64,000 bases of DNA from Psettodes erumei. Lineage: Eukaryota > Chordata > Actinopteri > Pleuronectiformes > Psettodidae. The stretch spans positions 438,501 to 502,500 of the forward strand of contig JAFBJZ010000888.1 of the NCBI GenBank assembly GCA_016785225.1, read 5' to 3'. The notes below the pieces were generated by a model, which was not told where the DNA came from, did not search any database, and saw only the letters and a program-made list of their open reading frames with translations. Positions 27,621 to 38,815 of this stretch are shown in pieces. Position 1 is the stretch's first letter; every line of letters starts with the position of its first letter. The position numbers and the translations under genes are program-made.

Positions 27621-28186
27621 AGCCACCCGAAGCTCAGGGCACTAACGCTGCATACTTTGAGCCTTCCCTCTGAAAATAAGCCTTTCTTGCACCACATCTA
27701 TTAATTCAGATAGGCTCCAGTGCTTTGCTCCATCCAAATAAAGCTGCTGGGATTCAAGACCAAGCAGGCAATTTTCCATGACAAGTCCATTTTTGAAAAT
27801 CTCTAGGTCCCCATGTGATTGTATGTGGATGCTCTGCCAAAGCAAACTAGTGTGGTGGGATATAAAACACAGGGATGTAACTGTGAAAATAAACGGTCTT
27901 ATCATTTCACAATTTCACGATTCACTCACACTCTTGTCATTTGCTCTGAAAAAAGTAAATTGAGTAAAGTATGCAGTCCTTTTGTAATGCAAAGTGGCTG
28001 TTGACAATGAGTGAAAATGAAGTGGTGAGTTTTGAAGAATCTGTTTCATTGTCATAACAATATAATAAAGTTAATATTTCACTCACCAGTTATGTGATGC
28101 ATGGCAAAGAAATCTCTTTAAAACTGAAAATAACAAATTTTGATTCTGAAACATTATTCTTGTGAAACAACAATTTCAGACAGTGT

Positions 28187-28687
28187 GGCCCTGTTCACAC
28201 CTGGCATTAACACGAGTCTCAAATGATCCAATCACAAGTGGACAGTTCTAAATACAAGTGTCTGTGAACCTAGGACACATTGGGATTAGGTCATTCGGAT
28301 CACATTTGGATGTGGTCAGGGACACACTTGGCCACATTCTTTTTGCAGTGTGTAGGCAAATGTGTCCTGGGCCACACTGAAGGACCACCTACTCGACTGA
28401 TGTTCTCTTCATGAGAGTGAACGTGTTCTCATTTACGTTCACCAATAGCAGAAGCAGGCTTTGGTCCATGACGTCAGAACAATTCTGAAAAGCCCAAAGC
28501 GATATTTTACAAGTGCGTGTTTATGGATTTGCATACAGAGCAGGGAAGTGAAATCTGATCACAAGTGTTCACTCGAGACGGATGTGGGGACGCATTCTTA
28601 AGCCAAGTGTGAACCGACGCACTTAGAGGTGTCCACTATAATTCAAGACCCACGTCTTCTATGTTAGTGTCAGGTGTGAAGAGGACC
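28187..28687. mobile_element. MITE with 26-bp terminal inverted repeats
   Basis: The left end GGCCCTGTTCACACCTGGCA matches the reverse complement of the right end (TGTCAGGTGTGAAGAGGACC) with few mismatches, over about 26 bp. The element is about 501 bp and non-coding. I have not assigned a superfamily, and no target duplication is obvious. Confidence 0.7.
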
Positions 28688-30575
28688 TGAAGTTCCCAGC
28701 TGGGGTGTGCTTGAAACAAAGTAGTTTGTACAAAGTGTCATCCGAATAGTCATTCGTTTTATTATCAACATAATTCCTTTACTTGCTGAAGAAGATCTCC
28801 GGAACAGCTACTAAATTAGTTAGATTGCTTTGTTAACAGCAGTTATTTCCATAATGGATGGATGTCATATTATAATTAAAATGCCATGTTTCCAAAGGCC
28901 CTGAAATGGCAATTAGTTATAATTACTTTTGTCCAGTCAACAGCAATAATCAACTAAAAGATTTACAATAACAGAAAACAGAGAAAGCAGCAAATTCTCA
29001 TATTCATAAAGCAAGAAATGAATCAAAAATAACTTTGTCTGTTCTTTTGTTTTGGATATTTTGGTAAAGATTAGTAGGTACAATGGACAGAAGTGTGTCA
29101 TGATGGTGAAATTAGTAACTGCATTCTTTGCCTTTTTTCTCAGTAGTGTCGCTGGAGCCAGTGAGGCTGGTGTTCAGAGACTAATTTTATGGACAGGGTG
29201 CATGCTGGGTTACAGCACCCAGAGGGAGGTCAGAGGACTTTGTCTGCCTGCCTTCAGCCCTAATGCCCTGCTGCTGCTATACTGGGAGCCATACCTGTTA
29301 CACCTTCCCAGCAGTGTGGAGGTGGAGAGGGCACAGCCACCCTGGAGCACAAAGAACACACACACACATACACTGGTCTCACAAAAAAGGGCAGCAACAG
29401 CAGCCGCCCACACTGCACACACTATAGGGCATGAAGCCTTCATTCAGCCTCTATCGCTTCCACCACATACCACAACACATTCCAACACCACAAGTGGATC
29501 TGAACCTCCTCCTCCCACAACACACACACACACTTTTCTTTTTGTAAGGACTCCTAATTGAATGAGCAAGGGCGAGGGATGCTGTGTACAGATATATGTC
29601 GGAAAATGTATTTTTTTTCAGAGAGAAAAAACAAAAAGAGGAAACAAACATAAGGGGGTGGATGAAAGGTTTGACAAACAATATACTGGGATTTCAAAAA
29701 CAGGATTATCAACATAAAATAATTGAAAATAAAACAGTTAATTTTTAAATTGATTAATTCAGAGATAACTGTCTCCTGCGCAGTACTGGAATGAAGGGAC
29801 GAGAAAAATAGATAAAGAGTGGATAGTTTCATGTTTTGAGGGGGGAGTCCACCTGCGTTGGCCCCTCCTCATAGAGAACAGACACAACATAATCCCATCT
29901 ACCACCACCACAGGTGGGCTTTAACAGGGAGTCAGTCCCATGGTGAAGAAGGAGAGCAGGAATGAGGGAGTCCCAAATAAAATTAATTATTTGCGGTTGC
30001 AGAGCAGACTGACTTTCACCTTAATTTTTGTTTGTTCTGTGTTTTGAGTGTGTCAATGATGTCTTTACATCTGGATCATTTATACCTTGCTACTCAGAGA
30101 CACACATAGGGAGGTGTCTCTCAGCCAGCACATCTGGAAAGTGCTTGCAGAAAACAAGTTTAAAAAAGTAGCATTTAGCAACCAAAACAACTGGGACAGG
30201 TTGGTGCAGATTTTTTATTCCTTTGTTTTTCATGAGAATGGAAATGTTATATGGTCTGGCTTTAATAAATAATAATGTTGGGCTGAGATCAGCAATCCGC
30301 TTGATGAGTGGCTCAATCTCAGCCACACAACAGCCACACAACAGGTGCCATTGTGCTTCTCAATGTGCATTTTTCCGGCATTAGGAGAGATTCAACCTTC
30401 AGCCTAGCCACTGATAACACAGCTGATTTGCATTTCATCCCTTGCAACAATTGAAACATTTGTGTAGGATTTGGATGAAGGTTTAATGGTATCAAAGCAG
30501 GAGGAAAGACACACTGTGAGAGGGAGGAAAAAAAGAAAAATAAATATTATGAAAGGCAAGATTCTCCCCAGATGC

Positions 30576-30613
<38 letters not shown>
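30576..30613. repeat. (CTTT)n microsatellite
   Basis: About nine CTTT units. A CT-rich tract lies at 30800-30842. Confidence 0.96.
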
Positions 30614-30614
<1 letters not shown>

Positions 30615-30799
30615 CCCGTGCTCCTTCTCCCCATCCTCTCATAACATCCCAATAACATTCCAGTCAGTGGTATGCAGTTGGATCATAGTGATGCAGGGTC
30701 TCTGCTGGCGTCCAGGGTCGCCGACAAGAAAGACAAGGAGCAGATGGTGGTCTTTGTCATTACCTCCTCTTCTCAGCCTCCTGGCAAGCCTCGTCACCC

Positions 30800-30830
<31 letters not shown>

Positions 30831-31269
30831 CTTCACTCTCTCTGCACCGCAGCAGCACTCCGGGCTTATGAATAGTGTCCCACCCTCTGCAATGCAAGCA
30901 GCCTCGTAGGTATGGACCTCAGCAACCAGATGGTGAGATTATTTGGAGCAATTAATTCTTTTGAGAGAATCAGTGAGAACATGTTTGCAGCAGAGATTTG
31001 GGGGCACATGGTTGAATGACATTCCTCCTTAAAGTCCCTCCAAGAAAAAAAAAGTTTAGAGTGGGAGGGAGGGAGGGGGCTTCCAGGAACAACGGGGTAA
31101 AAAAGAATGGGAGGGTTTTGGGTTTTTTTATCCTGGCAAGAAAAGCATGCGTAAAGTATGAGGCTGGGTATGGGAACTTTTCTTAATGAAAAGGGGCCAA
31201 GGGTCTAAGTTGGAATTTCTACATTCCAGAGCAGAAACTAAACAGGAAAAGGATACTTTTATATCAAAA

Positions 31270-32165
31270 TATACTGATGATCTAGTGAAAATTTCAATGG
31301 AACTTTATAAGGAACACCTGAACAGCTGCTTATTAATGCAATCCAGTCAGCCAATCATGCAGCAGCAGTGCAATGTGTTAAATCATGCAGATACAGGTCA
31401 GGAGCTTCAGTTAATGTTCACCTCAAACATCAGAATGGAGGAAAAATGTGATCTCAATAACTTGAACCATGACATGCTTATTGGTGAGAGATGGGCTGGT
31501 TTGAGTGTTTCTGAAAGTGAACATCTCCTGGGATTTTCACACACAACAGTCTCTAGAGCTTTTACTCAGAAAAAGCAACAACAAAAAAGAGGACAATGAG
31601 GCGCTAAGGACAGAAATGCCTTATTGATGAGAGAGGTCAGAGGAGGATGATCAAAGCCAACAACTGAAATCTGAGGCTGAAGTGGACACAGACTCACCAA
31701 AACCAAACAGCTGAAGACACATAGCCTGCTCTGATGAATCTGGATTTCTGTTGAGGCTACAGACGGTTGGATCAGAATTTGGTGTCAACATCATAAATCC
31801 ATGAACCCAACCTGTGTTTTGTCCAGGCTGCTGCTGATGTAAAGGTTTGGAGAATGTTACACTTGTCACACTTTAGGTGGTTTGAATGTCACAGCCAATC
31901 TGAGTATTGTTGCTCATTGATCATGTGCATCTCTTTATAGCCACAGTTTGCCATCTCATAATGGCTCCTTCCTGCATGATAATGCTCCATGTCACAAAGC
32001 AAAAGCCTCAAACTGGTTTCATGAACATGACAGTGAGTTCATTAGAACACCTACGGGATGTGGTAGAACAAGAGACTGGCAGCATGAATGTGCAGTTGAT
32101 GAATCTGCCTTACCCAAGATTAGTATTCTGTTCCTAATAAAGGACTCACTGAGCATATATATATA
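31270..32165 (+). mobile_element. Tc1/mariner-like transposon relic B, internally deleted
   Basis: The left end (TTATAAGGAACACCTG near 31305) and right end (TTCCTAATAAAGGACTCACTG near 32135) are inverted, as in this Tc1-like family. The N-terminal transposase region is partly open (31186-31599), with a DNA-binding-type segment reading EKCDLNNLNHDMLIGERWAG and LLGFSHTTVSRAF. Further right, a DNAPCHKAK motif (about 31979-32005) and FHEHDSEF (about 32020) mark the catalytic region. The middle of the gene is deleted and frames are shifted, so it is not functional. Identity rests on my memory of the family consensus. Confidence 0.85.
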
Positions 32166-32889
32166 AAAATCTACAAATACATTTTATAAAAATCATCACA
32201 TCTTAAAAATCAGCAGTCCGTCATGTCAACTAATTAGCTGTCCAAAGCAATCAATCAACATATCAATCAATCTGTCCATCAACCACTGCCTCTTCAGGAC
32301 AATCTGTTGTGAATAGCAACTAAACAGTGAGTAACATGAGGGCTGTAATCCGTCTAATGACCCCACAGGTCACGGGGTCGAGTTCCTCATTAACTCTGAC
32401 ACAGGAGTCATCGTCAACCTTTTTTTCTTTATTTTTTTTGAAGATAGAAATCTTCAAAGATTATGTTACTTTTCAACAGAGCAGAAGAAATATAATCATC
32501 ATAGTTGGCAACGTTTTGTTTAATTCAAGTTTATCTTCAAATCTTCCCTGTAGCATACAACAAAATTGCTGTCTTGCATTTTGTGAATGACAGTAGACCA
32601 ATATAATATCATGTATTAATATTAATATATTTCATTTGTGATGAATGATGTGTGGGTGAGTGTGGAGTGTGTAACTTGAAAATAAATCAATACAGAGGGT
32701 TGTTGTGTTTGGAAAAACTTTGGGAACATACGTAGATGATGTGAATGTAAAAACGTAATCTAAACTGATTCTGGGCATGATGTCAAGCACATAACTCAGC
32801 TCAGCTGATGCTCCTCTGTTCTTTGACATGCCTGTAAACAGAGGGACAGAACTTTGATATCACTAATGGAGTGTCCTTGTGCCCTCCTC

Positions 32890-33332
32890 TGTCACGGCCT
32901 GTCCCCAGAGAGACTCTGTTGTCTGCACTTTTGTTGACCCTTGTTTTCTGTATTGTTTTGATAATCATTTCCTTATATGTCTTGTGTTGCTTTTACTTCA
33001 CCTGTGTCCAATTGCCGCCCTTTAGTATTTCAGTCTCGGTGTTTTCCCCCTTGTCAGTTTGTCTTGTTCTTTGTGTTCAGCGTGCGAACATTTGTGTTCC
33101 CTTATGTACGACCTGTTTTTGATTTTGGAGAATTCCTTTCCTGTTCATGTGTCTTGGGTTCCAGCCATTCACCTGCTACTCCAAAGTGTTTTTTTCCTTC
33201 TGTGCTTGAGAAGTCCTTGTTTGTTTGTTTTTGTTTAGTTTTAGTTTTTACCATCATACTCCTTTTACATTAAATCACTACTGCACCTTGTAACCTGGCC
33301 TGTCTGCTTCTTGGTTCCTTTATCTTGAAACA
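32890..33332 (+). mobile_element. LTR-like interspersed repeat, copy 4
   Basis: It begins TGTCACGGCCTGTCCCCAG and continues with the T-rich body typical of the family, an ATTAAA signal near 33271 and a CCTGTCTGCTTCTTGG tail. The right limit is approximate. Confidence 0.6.
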
Positions 33333-33598
33333 TTGCGATCCTCCTCTGTCCCTCTTTTTGACTCACGTCAACATTCTTTCACTGAACGTACTTCATCAGC
33401 AAAGGAAGCAAGTGTCCCGCTGATTGTCTACTCAGTTCTGGGAAACGTTTGAGCCATTTTTTAAAAAAAAATAAAGCAGATTTACAACACATGATAGCAA
33501 AGCCTTATTTGAAAGAACTGAGGGTTCTAATGTTTGCAAAAGAGACAGCAAGCCGAACAGCAGTTGTTGAAATGGATGCAACAAAGGTGCACCTGTTG

Positions 33599-33643
<45 letters not shown>
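33599..33643. repeat. (CA)n microsatellite
   Basis: About 22 uninterrupted CA units. Confidence 0.97.
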
Positions 33644-33644
<1 letters not shown>

Positions 33645-34870
33645 GAATGTCTGTCTGCACCTATGTGTTGCTGGGTCTCTCCACAGTTTGGAGTACAAAT
33701 AGGACAAGGCAAAATGGTGCAAGCATCCAAAACACCAGGCCAGAAGTAGAAAACGGGGGTGAAAGTAGCAGCTGGGGTTTTTACGAAAAACTCCCAGTGG
33801 CCACGACAAGAAATCAGTGGATAGCAATTTTAGACTTGACTAAACTGTGCTTGTGACCTAAATAAGCCTGGCCCAGAACATAGATTCAGCACAGTTAATA
33901 TGAGAATAGGTCATGGCTACTAAACTCAGAGTATAATCTGAAGTGTAGATTCTTTCCTTACTATTTTTACCTGAATCTAATGTTTCATTGTTTTTTGACG
34001 GTGAAAAAACTGGAAGAAGTTAGTTGTCGCTCATTCTCGGCTTTTATTTAATGTAACTTATATCTCTCAGGTGTGTCTCATGATGCATTTGTGTGAGTGT
34101 TTGCACGTAGGTGTGTATGTGTGTGTGTGTGTGTGGATGGTAACTCAGGTTGCACAATGCAAACAGTGAATGCACCTGTGTAAATGACAGAGAGAGAGCT
34201 GTTGAGTTTAGCTGGGAGGCCATCGGGGATTATGGCATGTTGTGCAAAATGTGTCACCTGGAGAGAACAAGAAAAAAAAAAGAAGTGTGGCACCACCCAT
34301 CACAACCACAGCTGAGCCAGCCAATATTCAGCAGCTGCCCTACACCTCACAGATAGTGGCTGCGCATGCAAACATTAGATGCTGTATACTTTGAGGGATT
34401 AAGGAGTGTTGTGCTAGCTGTGACACTTGGAGACAGCATTTAACACAGAGAATAACACAAAGCCACTCCACCTGTTGAGTATTATTTAAATGATATAGTG
34501 TGTGTACTCTGAGCAGCATTGAACAAACTGTTGAACAAACTGAGACAAGCAGTCTGCGCAGCTGGTGCTCAGTTTAGAAATCACGCGATGGAGGGCAGTG
34601 AAAGTTCCTAAGCATGTGAGCTGTCATGTGAAGAAGTTTCAGGGCAATGCTTTACAATACGGGATGTAAAAGTGAACTGAATTGAACTGAATTGAAAACT
34701 CAAATCCTTCCCGAATGACTCAGACGCCAGCACTTTGAAGCACATAATGAGGGGTTACTAAATTCATAAAGCTATACACTGACCATTTTCTTCATTAAAC
34801 ATCCCTGATTAACTCTAACTCATGCCTTACTGATCACTTGAACGTTACTCTTTTTATGCACGCTAAACTA

Positions 34871-35215
34871 AAGTGATGCATCCCACTGATTACATACCAA
34901 GCAGTCCCTCATTACCTCATTACCTGCCCTTTTTGTGTGAACTCAAGCAAAGTGATGCATCATACACAGTGGTTACCTCTTTACCTCGCCACCAGTTTGT
35001 GTACCCTAAGATTATAGCGAGCAGTTACAAAGAAATCCTTCATTACGCCATAACTACCATTACCTATTTTGTGCAAGTAAAGCAATGCATCACATTGCCC
35101 CACAGAGTAGTTACTGAGAGGTTCCTCATTACTTCATTATTTTATAGTTACCTGACATTTTTCTGCTTTGATACCCAAAGTAAAGTGCCACATCAGAGTA
35201 GGTCCTGAGTGGCCC
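34871..35215. repeat. Degenerate tandem repeat, about 80-130 bp units
   Basis: Four related blocks recur, marked by AAAGTGATGCATC-type cores near 34871, 34951, 35081 and 35183. Each is followed by variants of GTTACTGAGCAGTTCCTCATTACCTCATTA. Unit length varies through indels. Confidence 0.65.
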
Positions 35216-37454
35216 CTTGTTTGATCATTATATCATAATCAGTTCCTTAACAACAAATCAGAGACAGCAGATTTACAAACAACTATTTGAAGCACAGCAG
35301 TCTGGCCCATACCTTGATGTTCACATTTTCTGATGCATCAGTGATGCAGGCAACTTATATTAGATACATCTATTAAATAGATAATTATAATATTTTAACT
35401 CAGCTGGCTCTTGCATGATATTGCCTGCTTCAGTCTGAAATGAAATTGTACTTTGTGGTTTCTTTAAGCTTTGGAATATTACAAACCATGTTTCCTCATA
35501 CCTCTGCCTTATCTGGATATAAAATGTGAAGGCATGGCTGCTGGGATCAAAACTATTATTTTGTGGCTAATGAGTCAACCTTTAACTTAACCATCTGAGC
35601 CAATGGAATTAAATATTTTTTAAAGTCTACTTTGAATCCTAGATGCCTTGATTTAAAAAAATTTCAGAAATGTGTTATTCTATCAACCATGGCTTTCTGT
35701 GTTTTACAGCTTTTTTCATTTTTGAGTCTAAATGATTTCATTGCTCAGGAACCCAAATATAATCCTCACAGTGACAAAAAAAATCCCTTAAACCTGATCG
35801 CGAATCCAGTATGATTAAAAAACAATGGTGGGTTTAGTTGGTAGCCCTTATTGTTGGTTACTATCATAAGATGCTCACTAAAGTGAAATTATCTTGCATT
35901 TTAATACCATGAGGGAATGAGAAGTGTCAGGTCTCCTCTCTCCCCTGATAGTGTGTGTCACTACACAACTTCAACCACATCCCAGGGAGACCTCTTGCAC
36001 AGATGTGACATTCATGCAATTTCCACTTTCTACATGGTTGCAGCACAGTTAGCCCACCAGAAGAGAAATGGGTTGAGATACCACTAATGCAAGGCTTTAC
36101 TGACCAGCTCTTGGTTTCTTTCCTGAACTGGGCTACACACGTTGCTTTGTCAAAAAAGCAGACTGGTTAAGTAAGTGGTCTGCTCTCCGTCTCCACACTG
36201 TGTAGCCACAACAAACAGAAAGGTTCACCTATCAGGCTTATCGAGAAGGTTAATGAGTCTCTTGTTACCAAGCTCCAGTCCCCAGTCAGCACTGCTATAA
36301 ACCTTTGGGGAAGTACAACCAAATCAGCCACAATTAGAGAAGTACATGCAGAGGAAGCATGAAAAAGCAAACTCAAAGACAGAAGGGCAGAGAGATAATG
36401 CACACTTGTTGTCTCTTTTGTTCTGAGCAACACTGAATGCGTTAGACTTGAGTTCAAACTTTGAGGATCAAAATATGACAAGAGCATGGAGTCAAAGTGT
36501 GTCTTGTTTAAGTACCTGAAAATGCACACAAAACATGCAAACAACACACCAAACCCTTTACCTTTAACAAGGTAATTCCCTCAACGCTGATCAATGGATC
36601 ACTAACACTGAAATAAATACTACCATACAAAAAATTAAAGAGATTATATTCTGGCTGAGTCACACAATTTCCACATAATTAGATCTGTCTGAAAATGTTT
36701 GAAAAGTTCCTGTGACCAGGCCTTTACAGTTCAGACCTGTCAATAAATCTTAGTGAGAATGGCATTGAACGCCTCACTTCAGTTTCATACGGACGTTCAT
36801 CTGTTTTTGCCTGTTCGTTGAATTTGAATCTACATGTTGAAACTGCCACTGAATTATTTTATATGGAAAAACTATTCTTGGCAGCAAGAATTCTAACCCA
36901 CTCGCCTTCAGTAAGGGAGACTCTCCAACCCTATGCTTTATTATGGACATAAATGGTCAAAGTGGTAACATTTGTGAGTCATTGCTGAGGCAAAACGGAC
37001 AGTGTTTTTCTCTTGGACCTCATCCGTCATCTGCCTGTCATGGGCGAGAGTTCATGCACCATGTTGCTAGTGGAAAGGCTACCATCAAAGATTCATACCA
37101 CTGACCCCTTTGAAGTTGTCCCTGAACCAAACATTGCTGCACACATTATTGAGCAGAGCAGTCACTTCCCATGGCAACAGAAAACAGAGAGATAGAGAGA
37201 GACACAGGGAGGAAGACCAGGAGAGAGAAAGGAGAGGAAAATACCCATTTACAGCCATTTAAGCCTTTCAGTATTCATGACAGTGGTGGTTCCCATAAAG
37301 TTTGGGACATTAAACCTCCAAAGAGGCACTGAGGTGGGTGTCATCCCTGCTACACTCCGACCTTAGGGCCCCATGTGCATCTTGGATGGGAAACACTAAG
37401 GATTCTGGCTGAACTGAAGCTGAGTGGCGTCCATGTTGTCTTGGCAACCTGCGT

Positions 37455-37557
37455 GAGAAGAAAGAAAGAAAGAAAGAAAGAAAGGAAGGAAGGAAGAAAG
37501 AAGGAAAGAACGAAAGATGGAGGAGAGGAGAGGAGAGGAGAGAAGTGGAGAGGAGCC
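37455..37557. repeat. Homopurine tract, GAAA/GGAA/GAGGA repeats
   Basis: AAAG and AAGG repeats pass into AGGAG repeats over about 100 bp, with only a few pyrimidine interruptions. The tract ends about 30 bp before the candidate BMP-response element. Confidence 0.9.
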
Positions 37558-37586
37558 GGGTGTGAATGGATGAGCTCCTGATGTGT

Positions 37587-37602
37587 GGCGCCAGGCAGTC
37601 TG
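37587..37602 (+). promoter_or_regulatory. Candidate BMP-response element (GRCGNC-N5-GTCTG)
   Basis: GGCGCC at 37587-37592 is followed by exactly five bases and then GTCTG at 37598-37602. This matches the bipartite SMAD1/5-SMAD4 plus Schnurri consensus GRCGNC(N5)GTCTG with the required spacing. It lies about 1 kb upstream of the predicted id4 start and directly after a homopurine tract. Id genes are classic direct BMP targets, so the position fits. Binding and function are inferred, not shown by the sequence. Confidence 0.6.
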
Positions 37603-38320
37603 CCCGGCAGGGCGGCTCAATATGTGAGGGAGGGAGCGGAGCGACAACGCGGCCTGAAGAGCGGAGGAATGTACGAGGCATAATAACGCACAGTGGGGGG
37701 AAGGAATGGTAAGGAGGCCTTGCCAAATTGGCCTGTCCCGGGTCCCCTATTGCTGCAAGCCTGCAGTCGGGGTTTGGGAAGTGCAAATGTTTCTTATATG
37801 AAGACATAACGATAACAATTTATCTAATCAGAAACGATGTCACCGAGAATCCAGTCCGCTTAAGTAGCTCACTGGAAGTAAATCTCATTAAAACACACAA
37901 GTGTCAGAAAAAGGAAATTCACTGACGGAGCTCTGTATAAATAACACTATGATATGCTACTAACAGACGTGTGTTACAAGTCCTGAAATGAATCGGGAAT
38001 ATTATTTTGGGTAGTATTAGATCTGCCTTTGGTTCGTCTTTTATTATTTATTGAGCAGTTACTTTTTACTGCTCTCCGGTAGCATGATGACTTTCATTTT
38101 CCAAAGTGATGTAAGGCAGTTTTTTCACTCGCAGGTGGTTCGGCTCGGGTTCATCCGTCATTGGAAAGATCGGTACAGGCGAGGCTGTGCGCAATTACGC
38201 ATCAATGACTACAGCACTAAAGATGCAATCCGATGCTCATCAGCCTGGTGAATTGTCCAAATACACCATCACCAGTGCCTCGATCGATCAGGAAACCTTC
38301 AAGACCATCGACCACCCCCC

Positions 38321-38322
<2 letters not shown>

Positions 38323-38409
<87 letters not shown>
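38323..38409. repeat. Compound (CT)n(CA)n microsatellite in id4 promoter
   Basis: About 17 CT units (38323-38356) run directly into about 26 CA units (38357-38409). The array ends about 155 bp upstream of the TATA box. Confidence 0.97.
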
Positions 38410-38411
<2 letters not shown>

Positions 38412-38564
38412 CCTACAGACAGGCAGCCCACCGCAGCGCACACAGAACGAGACACGCCTTTTTCTCAGCTCCGTTGTCGGGTCGGTGGGCAGCGGGCTGC
38501 CGGTGATTGACCAGCTCCTCTCCCTGATCTGTCAGCCGGCTGGCTTGGCGCCTCCCCTCTCCTC

Positions 38565-38600
38565 TATAAATGTAGGAAATCTGTTCATTCCTTTCACATC
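38565..38600 (+). promoter_or_regulatory. id4: id4 core promoter: TATA box plus initiator
   Basis: TATAAA is at 38565-38570, and a TCACATC initiator (YYANWYY) is at 38594-38600 with A+1 at 38596. The first T of the TATA box is 31 bp from the predicted start, the canonical spacing. GC-rich sequence lies just upstream, including GGCGCC at 38547-38552. A second, weaker initiator match (TCATTCC) is at 38585-38591 but is too close to the TATA box. Confidence 0.75.
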
Positions 38601-38815
38601 GAGCGTGCTGAAGTAAGAGGAACTGTGAGGCTCTACGGGATGCTTTGAAGATTAAAATTTCGCCTTGCTCAATCTCATTCTTTCGCCATAGTTTTAGATT
38701 GTATTACATTGGTACTTGTTTACAACGCCGTGGTATAATTTAAAATTCTTCTTCCTTTCGGTAGTACAATTGTTCGTATTTTTGCTGCCTCTCGCTGAGC
38801 CGTTGGTTATCTAAG
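38596..38815 (+). other. id4: id4 5'UTR (predicted)
   Basis: This is the stretch between the initiator A at 38596 and the start codon, about 220 nt. It contains one upstream ATG (38640) and no splice signal that I would trust. The transcription start is predicted from TATA/Inr spacing, not observed. Confidence 0.6.
38640..38648 (+). other. Minimal upstream ORF in id4 5'UTR
   Basis: The sequence ATG CTT TGA encodes a two-residue peptide. It starts 44 nt after the predicted cap and 176 nt before the id4 start. G at -3 makes a usable context, with C at +4. It is the only ATG in the predicted 5'UTR. Confidence 0.55.

Larger units (their letters stand above)
25061..31269. other. Intergenic, no gene recognised outside the MITE
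   Basis: Mostly unique AT-rich DNA with the 28.2 kb MITE and candidate enhancer at 27.4 kb. A GGGAGGGAGGGAGGGGG G-quadruplex motif is at 31063-31079. Open frames over CA-rich sequence at 29.1-29.6 kb are not credible genes. Confidence 0.65.
33333..37454. other. Intergenic, no gene recognised
   Basis: Contains the 33.6 kb CA array, a short GT tract near 34113-34133, the degenerate tandem at 34.9-35.2 kb and otherwise unique AT-rich DNA. Confidence 0.65.

Noticed and set aside
29052..29561. 169-codon open frame on +
   Set aside because: The second half is CA-rich low complexity and the first half has no recognisable domain or splice partners.
37310..37807. 165-codon open frame on -
   Set aside because: Much of it is the translated purine/pyrimidine repeat (Phe/Leu/Ser runs) in the id4 upstream region.
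38547..38552. GGCGCC next to the id4 TATA box as a second BMP element
   Set aside because: The bases after the five-base gap do not read GTCT, so the bipartite consensus is not met.
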